From positions 29,085,191 through 29,149,190 of the forward strand of contig NC_088708.1 in the NCBI RefSeq assembly GCF_963576615.1: 64,000 nucleotides of DNA, in the 5' to 3' direction. The notes below the pieces were generated by a model, which saw only the letters and a program-made list of their open reading frames with translations, ran no database searches and was not told the DNA's origin. Positions 46,023-59,440 of the stretch are shown one piece after another; position 1 is the first letter of the stretch; every line of letters starts with the position of its first letter. The position numbers were made by a program, and so were the translations under genes. The DNA is from Watersipora subatra. Its lineage: Eukaryota > Bryozoa > Gymnolaemata > Cheilostomatida > Watersiporidae.

Positions 46023-49000
46023 ACTTTGCAATATACTACAGAACACAAGCGAGTCTAAGTTAACAAATCATGCAGTCTGTTTAATCGAACCTCTTACTAG
46101 TTACAAGTCAAAAAAGAAATACTCTTAAATTTACTAGGATTGATGTGACAATGCAAGGTAGCATTTAAAAATGGCTATCGCAGACATTCATTTGCAGTTG
46201 TCTTTTCTATTAAACGGGTGAAAAGGTGCATTCCTGACTACAATGAACTAACTCGAAGCGTTGCTGCACATACATTGTTTTTGCAAGCAGTTTCCATCAT
46301 TACCAGTTATGCCCAGGAACTAATCAACAACTTTCAATAGTTCAAAACCATTAACGGTGGTAAAAAATGTGATCCTTAACAGATTTGTGTACTTTTAGTG
46401 TTGCAGAAAACATAGATTTGTATCTGACTTAATGGGATAACACCTCTCTAAATGCCATACTCTAAATACAAGACTATTTAATCTTTATTGTTAATCTTCG
46501 CAGCAATAGCAGATAGTTTGGTAAATTCAAATATTTTGCCTTAAAAGCATTGAGCCTAAACACCTGCCCTGGACCAAGAGTGTAATATGCAAGTACTGCA
46601 CCAATTCTAAGCAATTGCAAGAATCGATGACTTGATTTAGTAAATCGCTTGTTTCCTCCCCATGCATTATGCAGATGGAGACAAGCGATTGCAGTATGGG
46701 CATGTTGGTCAGACTATTTATCATTGAAGCATTGCAACTGTGTCTGGAATTTCAGCTGGTGAACCAGCTCAGTCACAATCACTAGATTCCCATACTTTTA
46801 AGCCAGGTTTAAGTAGGCTACTGTATCAATGAAAGTTAAGCATAAGTTATAACGCACCATGAACTTTTCTGGATTGGCCCAAGGTTAGTCCAAGCCAATC
46901 ACCCATATTGATTCCAATGCAACTATTCTATACCCTCAGAAAAAAATAATATTATGAACTTTTTGTCTAAATTTGTTCTTTAATTTTGATGGTTGCTAAA
47001 CAAACAGAAAACATCTCAAACTGCTTTCATACTTTTGAATACAAAAATGTTTGCAAACATTACTCAATAACAGTGGAAGACAACTCTAATATTATATGTT
47101 TGCAATTTCAAACAATTGCGAAAGTTTCGTCAAACTACTGCACCAGCTTGAACCCACAACTCATCGGAACTGTTGGCATAATAACACAGCAAATCACAAT
47201 GCAATCTATTACAAGTAGAAAAAAGATTAGTGTTTGACTGTCATCTTCAGGTTGCCTAAAACTACAGTTACAACAAAAATAAGTGAGGAAAGCTGGCACT
47301 GTCTTTGGAGTCAAGACTAAGCTACATTCTGGTAAAATAGCTAAAAGTACTGCTGAACACAAAGTAATTGGTGACAGAGGACGCTGATTGGCAAAAGGTA
47401 GAGTTCTGTATGCTATGCTAGTCCCCTTCTTTCACCAATTCCAGGCTGTGACATAGCAACAACAACTAGAAATTAGTTCAGCTATTGTAATATAAAAAGC
47501 ATATTTGCTAGGACAAGTTTCTGGGTGGTCAGGACAGCAATGACACTGGTGTATCACTAATCATCTAAGGCACATCAAGGCATCTAAGCAAAGGCACATC
47601 AATTGTAGCTGAAGTCCAATTGACGTTTTGGAAATATGAGATAGATAATGATATTATGATTGGTCACTGCAAATGATGTTCACGGCTGCAAAGAATTGCC
47701 ATGTCTGAGGAAGGTTTGTAACTGAACAGCTCATAGTCAGCCAGTAAAAAGGTGGTGGCATCCTAGAAGCTCTAACTGTAGGCAACAAACGCGTGTTATT
47801 GAGAAAACATACTAAAGTGTGGAAAAACACAATTTTGCAGTAACCAAAGTAAAATTTTGCTGACAGGTGGTGTACTCAAATAATACTTCCTATATCACCC
47901 TGTCACTAGGCTTTCCAACGATTGACAGGACCAAGCAACTGGATGTAACAAGTCCTTGTATACTCATGTTATACTTAGCAGAGACAGTATTTGCTAAAAA
48001 TATTCTCTTAGGGAATGGCTATGATAGTCAACAGGAAACTATACTTTTGTAAGTCAGGTAATTGCAAGTGACCTCAGACAATTATATTTCATAGTCAATA
48101 GCTGTTTAAAAAGAGGTTTGCAGATGCACTTGGCCTAATGAATAATAACATGAAAAACCAGTGCCTAACACTTCAAGCTGATCAAGAACTGAATAAAGAA
48201 AGGTCTGACCGACTTTAAAAACACTGAAAATACCAGTTTTTATGTCAGGCATTTTTGCTATGACTATTGAGTATTGTGCAAAAAGACAGATTAGAGGCCG
48301 AAACGTGTTACTTTAACACTTTGTTTCTGTTAAGTGGCTAAGCCAAGATCGGTGTATGATTACGGAGCGATCTCTGAAGATTTTCCCCTTGACCTACCAG
48401 CTACACTAGCATCACTTTTAATTTGTTCTAATGTATGGTACATCAAAATGATAATTTAAAAAACGGCGATTAGGAGAACTTGATTGAAAACTGTCACTTC
48501 AAAGTTCAAAAACAAGTAATGAACTAGCATGCAATGCGCTATGCTGGTCAATAGGTATGATGGCAACAAATGCCATATTTTAGTCAGCTTAATTTGAATG
48601 CATTAAATTGCAACATATGCTTTTAATCATGCTATTTTCAAATGCAACTTTTCCAAGTAAACGTCAATAGTTTACTCAACGATAGTTTTTTCATATTAAA
48701 ACTTGCAACTTCTCTTTGCAATAAACTAAGTTCTTGCTCCTTAGACATCATCTCTGCCGTATGTAAGACAACTACTTTAAAATCTCGGTGAGTGGTATGT
48801 ATAAATGATAGCATTTGGTCGCCAAGATGAGTCAAAATCTTCATATTTGTAACAGGTAGTTATGCAGTTAGTGGCTGAGAATTTAGTACAATTTTTCTTC
48901 AGTAGGATAGAATTCAGTTTTCATACTACATAAATCATTCATGAAATGAGTAGAAATCAGTAGAAATAACTTCACAACTTTATAACATTCAACTGTGATG

Positions 49001-52000
49001 GTTTTAGCCAATTGAGCTTATGTTGCAGCAGTGGACACATAAATGAGCAGGCTCGTATGTAATTTTCAAATTAGATTTATTGAGCAAAGATATGAATAAG
49101 TAAAACCACAGCATTAGTATGATAATAAGTAGCTAGCTTATTTTACTGACAACTAAACGAAAAAGGGTGAATATTCAACAATTTATAATTATAATTAATA
49201 CTACAGAGTTAACCATTTTTAATGGATTGTACTTAGTTGAATTCATCTTAAACAGCAACAAATATCATAACTGGTTAATTGTTGTTGCTAGATGTACAAG
49301 CATATCTGTTGATTATCTTTATATAGATTCGCAGCAGTGTTGCCTTTGATTGTGACAAATTCTTCACCGTTTGCGGATTCAAAATTTGCCATTTGCGGAT
49401 GCTGTATTCTATGTAGCAATGATAACCATACAAAACAAAGAGCATAACAATTGTTATTTTGTAATTATTAAAACTCCGATTGACAGCTAATCTTATTCAG
49501 AATCAGTCAACTTGTAAACCAGACTCAATGTGTGAGTAACTCTTCAAAAATCTAATGTGATGCCTGCTTAGGTTACTGCAAGCATAGATTGTTCATTTCT
49601 TTAAGACCAACGTTGCACAAGCAATGGCTGTGATCTTGACTGAACATGTCTGAGTTCAGTGGCAAGGAAACCTTGACAAATGGAGACATGCCCAGTTGCA
49701 GAGAGCGATTAAAAGTTGGGTGCCATCTCTGTCATACCCAGTGGCTTTTTAGGAATTTAACAAAAACCTGCACTCTGCAAGTCAGCCGTTGTAGATCGGA
49801 CTCACTATTGGAGGCAAATCAGCACATGATCTTCATTGTTGGTAACAAGCAGTATGCTTTTTTCCTGTAGCACCCAGAAGGTTAGCTTCTACAATTTCAT
49901 AATAATAAGCTGACATATCAGAATGTACAGCTAAAGGTAACAGATAGTAAGATTTTCATCAATCCTTTTACTAACCCATTTTTGGGGATTAACGACATAT
50001 TTACTGATTCCGTTGCAGAAAAACATCCAAAGCAGGTGTTATACTCTGCCACATAAAGCATGTTCCTGAAGGACAACTTACATCAATTTATTAAAACCAG
50101 TATGGACAGTCATTTATGGTCAGATAAAAGTAAAGCCCGAAGAAATAAACTGCACTAGCGAGTAATGCATAGTAAAACATGTACAGACGCTCTCCGGTTT
50201 AGGAATGATGTTCTGAACGGCCATTCTTTAAGCGAATTTGTTCGTAAGTTGTCTCAGTTCATTATTTTGTACGGAATGTATGTTTAAGGATTATACAAGT
50301 ATGTTTAAGGCTTGTATAAGTAATCTATATTGGTTTGTACTGCATTTAAAGAATAAATAATAATAAAACAATATTCTCTATAAATATGTATACAACTGGA
50401 AAGAAACAATACTAAAGTAGATGCTTCTATAATGTATACCTCCGATAACGTAAGTTCAGTACTAGAAACAGTACTAATCTATCGAAACTGAGTCTGAAAC
50501 TATATGGAAAGCTGTTTTTAGACGAGACAAAAGCGTATCTGCATTAGCTTCATCAGCAACTACAAGAGATATCAATACATCAATAGATAACCTGGTAGAC
50601 TACCTGCACAAAGTTACAGCAGCTTTGTAGAACTTTGTGGTAGAACACGAGAAGGCAATTGCTGAACCTGGCCTAACATAGTGCTTGTTGGTTATTTGAT
50701 CTATCCTTTGAGCAAGCTATTTTGGTTCGCCAAACATACAAAATAACATAGGGCTAAAACTACTTCCTGAAGTTATTAAAGCTTGGACTCATGATGGATG
50801 ACTTTGCAAAATGAAAATGATGGAACTGCTATGGTTGAGAGCAGTATCAAATCAATCAGATATCAATCAAATCAAGCATTGACAGTAAACTGTGAATCAC
50901 ATGGCTACACTTATGAAAATAGCTAGCAAGCGGCCTGTGCTAAATGGAAGCAATTTGTGTAAACTAATTAACCTGCATCAAATCTTAATTACTTGGTAGA
51001 AATGACACACTTTCATTTTCTTAGCGTTACTGGATGACAGTATTTGAACATATTCTGGCTATCTAATTAATACATTAACCATGTTTTGACTAAAATTAGA
51101 ATTTGCTTCAAGAAAGAGCTGCATTTTATTTACAAAAATAGTGTAAAGAATTTTTCAGAATCTTATAGCAGAGTCACCTATAATTATTACCGCAATCTCT
51201 ATGGGGGTCATCGATTCCGGTGTATTATTATCGAAATACTGACATTGCATATGAAAGTTGAGAATGTGCTAGATAATTTCAAGTAGTATTCCATTAGTGA
51301 ACAACCTTTCAAGGGATTCTCAGACAAACTAGTGGAGACAATTTCAAAGCTGGATAAATAAAATACCACGAACAAAGGATAACTCTTCATACTAATAACA
51401 AATCAAAAAATTTTCAGTGAAAATAGAAAGAATACTCGTGTTATATTTTCGGGCAGTTGTTTATCGCACCTTATAACATTTGTTATTTTTTGCACAACAT
51501 TTACTCGGACACCAACTAAAGATACATTGACTGCTAATTCTGCATAAAAGATACAGCTAGATCAAGCTTTTTTTATTAAATTGACATGCATTACTGTAAT
51601 AATGGGTGTCATTACTTAAATTCATGAAACTATGGCAATTGGTTATTTTAGAATTTTGTAGCCTCACCGCTAATAATTGCTATACATATTTGTCCCAATT
51701 AGTATTGTGCATGAAAACAAATATTACTCATGCTTGCTAAACTTAGATAAAGATACATGTACATAGTTTGATAGCCCAAGTTTTGCTTCATTCTAGTAAA
51801 ATCTGTTAAATGTATACACTCACCTAATGTTCCACAAGGACAAGCCTCATCTGCAGTTCGTCACATGTTTATATAGTTCCGTAGCTGTCCACATGGTCGA
51901 CTCCTATAGGACCACATACTTGCGATGTGACCTCTCAATACCAGACAGGCATACGTAACCGAAGTTTCTGCAATACGAATGGGCACGAGGCAGACGAACG

Positions 52001-52480
52001 CATATACATGTACAACATGCCCTTTCTTCTCAAGTTGGTTAAACAGGCATCACGCCAAACACAACAAACAAGCACAAAACCTGAACACACTTGAGGAAGG
52101 TATGTTGCATATAAAAGGAGTGTACCTTTTATTTGCGAATGTTGATTCGGGATGTATTGGGGCTCTTCCTTATACATAAACCGGTTTTTCTGGTTCAGAA
52201 ATCTTCACCGAGGCTATCGCCGTTCATCAGGTCTTCATTAGTGACCTCACAGAAACTCATCATTACCTAAAAACCGGTACTCACATTTCAGGAGTTAGCC
52301 TCCTCCAGTATCAGTCTTTCATGGACACCACTCCTTCCTTATCGCTATCAGCTTCTTCCTCACCAGGATCTCCATCATTTACAAACTTAGCCTCACCAGA
52401 GCTCGGCTCCTTAGGCAGTACCTCCGTAGGCAAAGCCTCCGTACTCTCATTTGACTAAGAGTCCAAGTGAACTGAACTCG
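46023..52480. other. Gene-poor region
   Basis: No exon, RNA gene or complete repeat recognised. 46493-46540 and 57855-57900 share an AGCAATAGCAGATAGTTTGG block, so an unclassified dispersed repeat is present. 50190-50240 (ACGCTCTCCGGTTTAGGA) resembles a MITE end. The short open frames do not resemble known proteins. Confidence 0.45.
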
Positions 52481-52572
52481 CGTCCAGTTCAGTCACCGGC
52501 AGTTTCAGACTGGGCCTGATCCTGCTGCACACGAAGCTCACGAGTCTCAACCTCATCGAGCCCGGATCCATG

Positions 52573-53471
52573 CTAGCTGGTATTCGACTCATTGGTCTCA
52601 TTGATCCCACTGACGTTGCTACCAACGCCACTCTCACCAACCACTGCTAGCTGGCGCATCACGGCTTTTGCCCATGTTGCCACTTGCAAATGCCTTGCTG
52701 CCCTTAGCACATCTACCACCCATACCTTGGCAGTGGCACCTGACACCTTCTGGGTAAGCTTTTTCAAGCTATCCAGAGCCTCAGACATCTGACGATCAGC
52801 ATCAAGCTGGCAAACCAGGTCGTTCTCTTCCTCTTGATGCTTGGCAAGAGTCCTGTGGTAGGCAGCTAGGGCCTCCTTCCTCCTTTTGTTGATGTCAGTT
52901 TTCCTGGCATCAACTTCCTCCTGCGAAAAAAGTCAGACTGGATATTAGCCAGGAATGACTGAACTTTGTCGACCACAGGTCACCTAACTACCTTACCATG
53001 TGCCACGGCTGCATAGCTAATGCTATGGGTAGGCATCCCAGGCTTAGGGGCCGCCTCCTTAAAGCTGGTACTGGCTCTACTCCCTTCCGATAGCTTTCTT
53101 CCCTTTCTGGAAAAAGAGGCTTCTCCTGACATCCGCTTAAACATCAGATGTCCTACTTCCTCACAGTAGCTGCACACAGGCTCCTGGCATTCCTTCGCCC
53201 AATGCCCCTTTCCACAGCACATCCTACAATAGTTGCTAGGACAACCTATTGCGTAGTGGTCTCTCTTGTATCCACAGAACCAGCAGAACAGCTTTCCATC
53301 ATTGCCACAAATCTGCCTGGCCTTCCTTCTAGGCTTCTGCGCAGCCTCCTTGCCAGCTTAGCCGGTAGTCTTAGTGGTTTGTCTATCCGCTCCTTTCCTG
53401 TCGCCAGGTTGCTTCCTATTGTCAGGTCGATCCCTGCCTCCGGATCCTCTTCCACCAGAGGCAACAGACAT
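52573..53471 (-). pseudogene. Post-integrase zinc-knuckle/coiled-coil region
   Basis: Same frame as the integrase tail; an ATG lies at 53471. A Gly/Arg/Asp-rich stretch is followed by a stop near 53358, then three CCHC-type knuckles: CWFCGYKRDHYAIGC, CRMCCGKGHWAKEC and CSYCEEVGHLMFKRM (the last Cys replaced by Met). After TGA at 52982-52980 and a shift at a T run (52930s), a charged helical segment (KTDINKRRKEALAAYH.. to stop at 52573) follows. The order, knuckles before a coiled coil and after integrase, is unlike Gag. It could be a pol extension or a separate third ORF. Confidence 0.6.
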
Positions 53472-53880
53472 CAGTAAATATCGTATGAGTGAAGTATCTA
53501 AAACCATAGTAATAAACAGGTGTAAGTGTTGGTAAACATAGTCAGGACTACGACTGCATCTCACTCGTCTATCACTCCTCATAACCACAACAACATCACC
53601 AACATTCTGACTAGTTGAGCCAGCTAGTGTCGAGGGAGGTGTCACATTCCCGCTTTGTTCTACCACTTTTTTAACTAGAGTTGGTAGGTCTTCTATATCA
53701 TCACTCTCTATGCTCTCCCCTTCAGGATGAAATACAACGAGGTGTTTCCTATTTTTACGGATCTCACTAGGTCTAACCTGCACCCAATAACTATCAGGAG
53801 ACTTATCCTCTCACAGTATAACACCTTTCGCTCCTGGGTTTGTAGGTGCCCTAACAAAGACCGACTGACCCGGGCTCAGT
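53472..53880 (-). pseudogene. Gypsy integrase C-terminus
   Basis: Reads GQSVFVRAPTNPGAKGVIL, a stop, then YWVQVRPSEIRKNRKHLVVF, the SH3-like tail seen in many Gypsy integrases, and a RSDRRVRCSRSPDYV motif that often ends Pol. The frame does not stop there; it continues into the zinc-knuckle segment without a break. Confidence 0.75.
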
Positions 53881-53888
53881 TTACTTGA

Positions 53889-54263
53889 AGGTTGACTCGC
53901 AACAAAATTCCCATTACAGTTGTTTGGTATCAAAAGATTCATCATGTCTTACTCTGCTGTGATTGTCATAAACTAGTGAGTGCTACGAGAAGTTTTATAT
54001 TGAGCCTTTTATTGGCCTTTCAATTCACAAAAGAACATCACGCGTCAAAAACAATAACCAAATCGTTTGACTGCATCAGATAAATAAATTGATTCCAATC
54101 TACGGCGGTTTCGTGATGGCGGTGATTAACTGTTCGTTTTTGAGCTTTTAAGAGCTTGTAATCACATTTCCACATATTTTGCACCTACAACACAGCGGAA
54201 TAAGACATGGTGAATCTTTTGATACCAAATAACTGTAATATAAACTTTGTTGCAAGTCAACCC
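53889..54263. mobile_element. TTAA MITE, copy 2 (internally deleted)
   Basis: About 375 bp, same termini as 9333-10242 (AGGTTGACTCGCAAC and GTTGCAAGTCAACC). It lacks the counterpart of about 9410-9947. Flanks TTGA and TAA are decayed from TTAA. It sits between two parts of a Gypsy integrase, so it inserted into that element. Confidence 0.8.
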
Positions 54264-54269
54264 TAACCA

Positions 54270-54565
54270 AAGACACTGTAATTTTTATGCCATCTATGTA
54301 TTAAATTCTTCATACAATAATTCTCTAATTTCTCAAACTGACCATTACCTATATCACTCTCATATGGTACACCCAATTTTGACATTACCGCCCTACCAAA
54401 CATAAGCTCACTAGGGGTGAACCCAAATGGCAATGGAGCAGTACATTAAGCTATTAATGCTGCATATCTGTCAGTAGTTTTTTTCCATAAAGACAACAGT
54501 TTTTACAGCGCTTTCTGCTATACCATTAGAACAAGGGTATCTAGGACTGCTAGTAACTAAAGCAA
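54270..54565 (-). pseudogene. Gypsy integrase core fragment
   Basis: Reads SSPRYPCSNGIAESAVKTV, then after a frameshift a FTPSELMFGRAV stretch typical of the end of the Gypsy integrase core. It carries the last catalytic Glu (AES) but has at least one shift and one stop. Confidence 0.75.
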
Positions 54566-54576
54566 ACCCCTGATCA

Positions 54577-55275
54577 GAGCTGTCAACTTTCCCTGATTTT
54601 GTTGGACCTTCTCGGAATTGAGATTACCCTCCCGCAAAAATAAAATCTTCCCGTAAACTCCCAGATTTATGTTTTGAGCTCTAGGATAAAATACCGAGCC
54701 ATTTATTTATCAGTCGCTATAGCATTAACGCGATGCGCGTAATCTAATGATAATGAACGACCCGCTGTATCTCCAAAGACACGTTGTTATGGTTTCGTGC
54801 ATAAAATTATCGTTCGGTAATTTTACGGCCGTTGAACTAAGAACTCGACCATTTCAGAACATTTGTTTTTTGTAGGCCTACACTCCACCTAGGTCCAAGC
54901 AAAGATTTATATGTATAGCCATTTGGGTGGGAGTTTCCTACGGCCTTGACATTTGTTTGTTTTTAGTCGTGAGATACGATCCACCATTCAGTCATTCAGG
55001 GCCATCCTCTGCATACCTCACAGTAATGTAGCAACAGAGCGCGTTTTTTATGCTTAAAAGATACATGACGAGACAAGGGCTGACTTATGTTCTGAAACAG
55101 TGAATGCTCTGATAGCCACAAAAATAAACTTTTCTACCTGCTGCTTTGGAACAGAGTTGAAAGCTGACCTACTCAAAAGTCTTAAAACCTCAGCCAAAAC
55201 CTACAACTTGAAACATCAAGGAGCAGCAGCTACCTCATCTCAAATCAGTGCAGACTCAAATGTAGAGATGATATA
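54577..55275 (+). pseudogene. hAT element remnant with transposase C-terminus
   Basis: From about 54990 the plus strand reads like the hAT dimerisation domain: ILCIPHSNVATERVF, a stop, KIHDETRADL.. and NALIATKINFSTCCFGTEL. Upstream 54577-54670 (CAGAGCTGTCAACTTTCCCT) looks like a hAT terminus. The other end was not located, perhaps beyond the palindromic MITE that follows. Confidence 0.65.
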
Positions 55276-55276
55276 G

Positions 55277-56012
55277 CACAGGTGTCCTTTAGCGGGATAT
55301 TGTCCAAGCCGAGGCCGGGCCGTAGTCTACACACACACACAAAACAACAAAGGTCCACGTAGCTAAGAGCAAAAGCATCCACCCAAATATCTCACCAATC
55401 CGATGAGCAGCACACACAAAAACTAAACCAATCGACAGAGCCACCCATCATGTCAAAATATTCCAAGTTTCTAGTTATGTCTTGCACAACTCACCTTATG
55501 GTTTCTCAAAACTCGTACTGAAGTCCCTATTAATTTGAGACTGTCCGATTGCTGTTTTTTTTTAGAAATGGTCGCTGCTAGCCTAACCTGACGTCCTAAT
55601 TCAACATCTCAGTAACTATCGGGGCATTGCTGAGTGCTCCCGAACTTTTTGGTTCCCTCTTTTAGCAATGCCCTGATAGTTATTGAGATGTTGAATCAGG
55701 ACGTTAGGTTAGGCTAGCGGTGACCATTTCTAAAACAGCAATCGGACAGTATCAAATTAATAGGAACTCTGGTACACGTTTTGAGAAACCATAAAGTGAG
55801 TTGTGCAAGACATGACTTGAAACTTGGAATATTTTGACATGATGGGTGGCTCTGTCGATTGGTTTAGTTTTTGTGTGTGCTGCTCATCGGATCGGTGAGA
55901 TATTTGGGTGGATACTTATGTTTTTGGTCATAACTACGTGGACCTTTGTTGTTTTTTTGTGTATGTAGACTACGGCCCGGCCTCGGCAATATCCCGCTAA
56001 AGGACACCTGTG
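55277..56012. mobile_element. 736-bp palindromic hAT-type MITE
   Basis: One long inverted repeat: left arm 55277 to about 55636, right arm about 55665-56012, high identity with few indels. It starts CACAGGTGTCCTTTAGCGGG and ends with the complement. A perfect 8-bp duplication TGATATAG flanks it (55269-55276, 56013-56020). A (CA)n run near 55330 and a T run near 55556 differ between arms. No ORF inside. Confidence 0.93.
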
Positions 56013-56226
56013 TGATATAGCGTCCCTGTCTAATTACCAAACTAATTAACAGTAAACTTTTGAGAATCTTGTGTATACGTTATGTTCGTCACCTCGTCAC
56101 CATGGATATGATACAATGTTTTTTGCACAACTGAAATGTAGAACATTAAGTTCGTACAAGCTGCCCGTGATTTGTTTTTATATTTTTGTAATTCACTTGA
56201 GCATAATTTTAGGGCTGAAATACGAT

Positions 56227-56404
56227 CATACCTGCCAACTCTCACGCATTGGGCGTGAGACTCATGCAATCACCCCAAAGAAAAAATGGAAATGCGTGAG
56301 ATTTTTGCCCCAATTTCCACAATTTTATATATACTATCATTGATACATCAATTGCCCCAAAACCAAATCTCACGCGTTGCCCTACTCTTGGGTTGGCAGG
56401 CCTG
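56227..56404. mobile_element. hAT-type MITE, family 1 copy B
   Basis: 178 bp, CATACCTGCCAAC..GTTGGCAGGCCTG, with a perfect 8-bp duplication AATACGAT (56219-56226, 56405-56412). Near-identical to 29434-29622 apart from a short deletion of a GCGTGAGAA repeat. Confidence 0.9.
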
Positions 56405-56412
56405 AATACGAT

Positions 56413-58490
56413 GTTAACCTGCCTAGGTCCCCATTTAAAAACTTTTCTGCTAGCGCGAAAGCTTTAGAGGCTAATTTCTCCCTCATTTGCATAGCACCAG
56501 GTTGACAGGTCTGATGAATACTTACGTTTAGGTATTTTGAAAAGGCTGTACGTGTAGTAAGAAATTTGATCGCCTGCTGTAGTTGCGCGTGCGGCGCGTA
56601 CAAAATAGAGCGGATTGATGTGCGCCCTAATAATTCGTTGTTTCATAAGCATATTCGAAAGTAATAACGTCTGACTAAACGTCAAGTTATCCATTCAGAA
56701 GTAAGCAGTTTTCTTTGTAAAAAAAGACAACATTGTTTCATGCAAATATTTTCCACATGAAATGAGTGAAATGTTATGCTAAGCTTCAATCGAAAGCTAT
56801 TGTGTTAATGTTTTTATCGACACTAATTCAACAAGATAATCTTTTTAATATCAATTTTACTTTCAGGTGATATTTTATTATAATTGATTATTTCTCATCC
56901 AAATCTAATGAACCAATATCCAAAATATTGGTTTATTCCAAATAGCTCTTCAAACATAGTCCCTGATTTTTCAACATAAGAATGTTCACTTACTCAGACC
57001 AATCATAACGAAGCAAACATGATTTTTGACTTATTATATGTGTCAACTTAGGAAGCTTTTACTGATTAAAACGGTATAATGCCTTAATCCTTATAGCTCA
57101 ACAGTCGACATTGTTAGGTAATCAATCAAGAACGGAACATCTTACCCATGTTTCAAATTAGTGTTTTTGTTATTACCTAACTGTAATTAGTAAAAATTTT
57201 ATGCTTGCACTCACGCTGAAGTTGATTCAACGCATGATACGTTTGCTGTGATTTTAACGATATATTTTATTTGTGGATGCAACTTGCTCGACCTGAGTTA
57301 TGTTTATGTAAAATTACGGTATTTTTTCAACGATTAGTAAAAGCAAACATGGTCTGGTTAAGCATAATATGAAATTTGCAAATGCACGTTCTTCCAAATC
57401 TAAAAAAAAACACATTCTCACCAGCAGTTTAATGGTCAGTCAATGTCAAAAGCGGCCTGAACGTTAAACTCAACCTTAGAAGCCAACCAATAAGTTGTCA
57501 AAAGAATTAGCAGATATTAAGGAGTAGATGTGATGCTTTAAACACATGTAAAGACAAAAGTTATTTTTTAACCAGTCTGTCAAATGAGTTAAAAAGCACC
57601 ATGTTTTCTGTGTATGCATTTCAAATCAGTATTAATGATGGACAATGGCAAGTGGTGTTATCCTCTCTAGATTTTTATAATTTTACATCTCAATTATTTT
57701 GTTATTCATCAAAATTTAATCTTATTAGTTCATTTGTGTATTAGAGAGGTAAGTTTTTTCATATTCAGGTCAAATGCAAAGTAAAAGACTAATTCTTGGT
57801 AGCTTTGTAAGGCTCAGTTGCTGGTACAAAGTACCCTCGACGTCATTTTTGTTGTTAGTCTTCTTAGCAATAGCAGATAGTTTGGTATATTTGGATATTT
57901 TTCCGAAAGAAACTTTTGTATTGTATTCATAAAATTGCCATCACTGTTCATACGTAAGTTCATATCCAGTTTAAAATGTTGTGAGCAAATATTAAAAAGA
58001 AACTGTCAAAAGATAATTTGTGAATGTTTTTTGTTACTATATAGTGATGTTATGATAGGCAGTTAGTTCTTCCAAATTAACTACCTATATAGCATCACTA
58101 TATAGGTAGTTAGTTCCGAAAGATTAACTACTTTTCTAAACTTACGGTGGTGAAACTGTGGTCTTGGAAAACTATAATACTTTGAATATAGGTCCTTTTT
58201 AAAGTCTGTTTCAAATGAGGTACAAATGACAAAAGACATGAAACTTTAGTGCTGAAAAAATAAGTGATTTGTTGAACATTCTTTCTTGTCCTGAAGTTAC
58301 TGTGATATGTCTAAGGGGTTGCATCTTACCTTATGGTGCTTCAGAGGGAGTTGTATGCCTTCAGAATGGTCATGGCTTTGTAACCTTTCTGCTATTTTGT
58401 GATTGAGCTGGCAAGCCAAATATTTCCTATTTACTCTTAATTTTTTCTCTTTAAAACCATTTCACTTGGAATGTGCGCGTTCACAGCCTC
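56413..58490. other. Gene-poor region
   Basis: AT-rich; no exons recognised. A perfect 15-bp hairpin (TAACTACCTATATAG, loop CATCA) lies at 58078-58112. Confidence 0.5.
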
Positions 58491-59440
58491 TTAAAGCACA
58501 TCAATTACATAATTTTTTTATCATATATTTCAATACATCAAAGTCTTGGCTTTCGAATGAGCCATTGTTTGACAGGGTGACACAGACATTGGTTGGTGTT
58601 TATAGGATTTCCCCAGAGCTTTACCGCAGAAATTTTCAATGGCATAGACTCGATAATTATGACGTCACAATTTTCATATGCGGTGTTGTGTGCTCTTACC
58701 GCTTATTTTATCGCTTACCGCTTATATTTATCAACTACGATAATGACGCTAGTGTCAGGCGAAGCTAGGACAACTCCAGAGAACCAATGAAGATGACAAA
58801 AGAATCAGTGTCATTAGTTCTCCATGTGCAGATTATTTTTATGGTAAATAACTCAGATTCCAAGCACTATACTATGTTTTTCCGATGATATTATGCACTA
58901 GCCCTCTCATTTTATTGTGATGTTTAGGGTCGCGACTGAGACTAATTAATTTCAAGCATTGCGTGATCTCGCGAAAGTGCGATTGACATGTAGTCCTAGG
59001 GCCACGCAACCACAGGTCACAATTTAATCGATGTGATTTCATTACCTTTATCAACGACAGTATATTTATTGAAGCATAATTAATTAACCCAGAACATGTG
59101 TTTGTATTGGTCGGGCGTTAGCACGATCCCCGGGCATTGTTGATTATCTAGAATCCTAGTTTATTATTAGCGCTCTTTGGGTTTAACAGCCCCGATTGTC
59201 ACAAAACAGCGCAGCCTCAATGGCAGTGAAAGGGATCCACAATTTAAGGCTAAATGATAATTAGGACATCACATTGTGGGAACCGCAACCAAGTGTTTTT
59301 TTATTGCAGGACATACTTTTGACACCCTGTTTTTCATAGTTATATTATTCTTTGTGTATTGAATATAGGCTCATTCGAAAGCCAAGACTCTGATGTATTG
59401 AACTATATAATAAAAAAATTATGTAATTTATGTGCTTTAA
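58491..59440. mobile_element. Candidate MITE with inverted repeat ends
   Basis: 58491-58563 matches the reverse complement of 59368-59440 with about six mismatches (TTAAAGCACAT..GAATGAGCC). A weaker match (ACAGGGTG) continues inwards after a gap. No clear TSD. The interior (950 bp overall) holds no recognised gene. Confidence 0.6.

Larger units (their letters stand above)
52481..54565 (-). mobile_element. Second decayed Gypsy element (3' half)
   Basis: Minus-strand remnant: integrase core end (54565-54270), interrupted by a TTAA MITE (53889-54263), integrase C-terminus (53880-53560) and an in-frame zinc-knuckle region (to 52573). LTRs, gag, protease and RT were not found. It is a different lineage from the elements at 1-9134 and 33512-37502, judging by the integrase tail and the extension. 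Confidence 0.75.

Noticed and set aside
48638-48844. Minus-strand ORF of 68 aa with a helical charged look
   Set aside because: Short, isolated and without splice context or recognised similarity.
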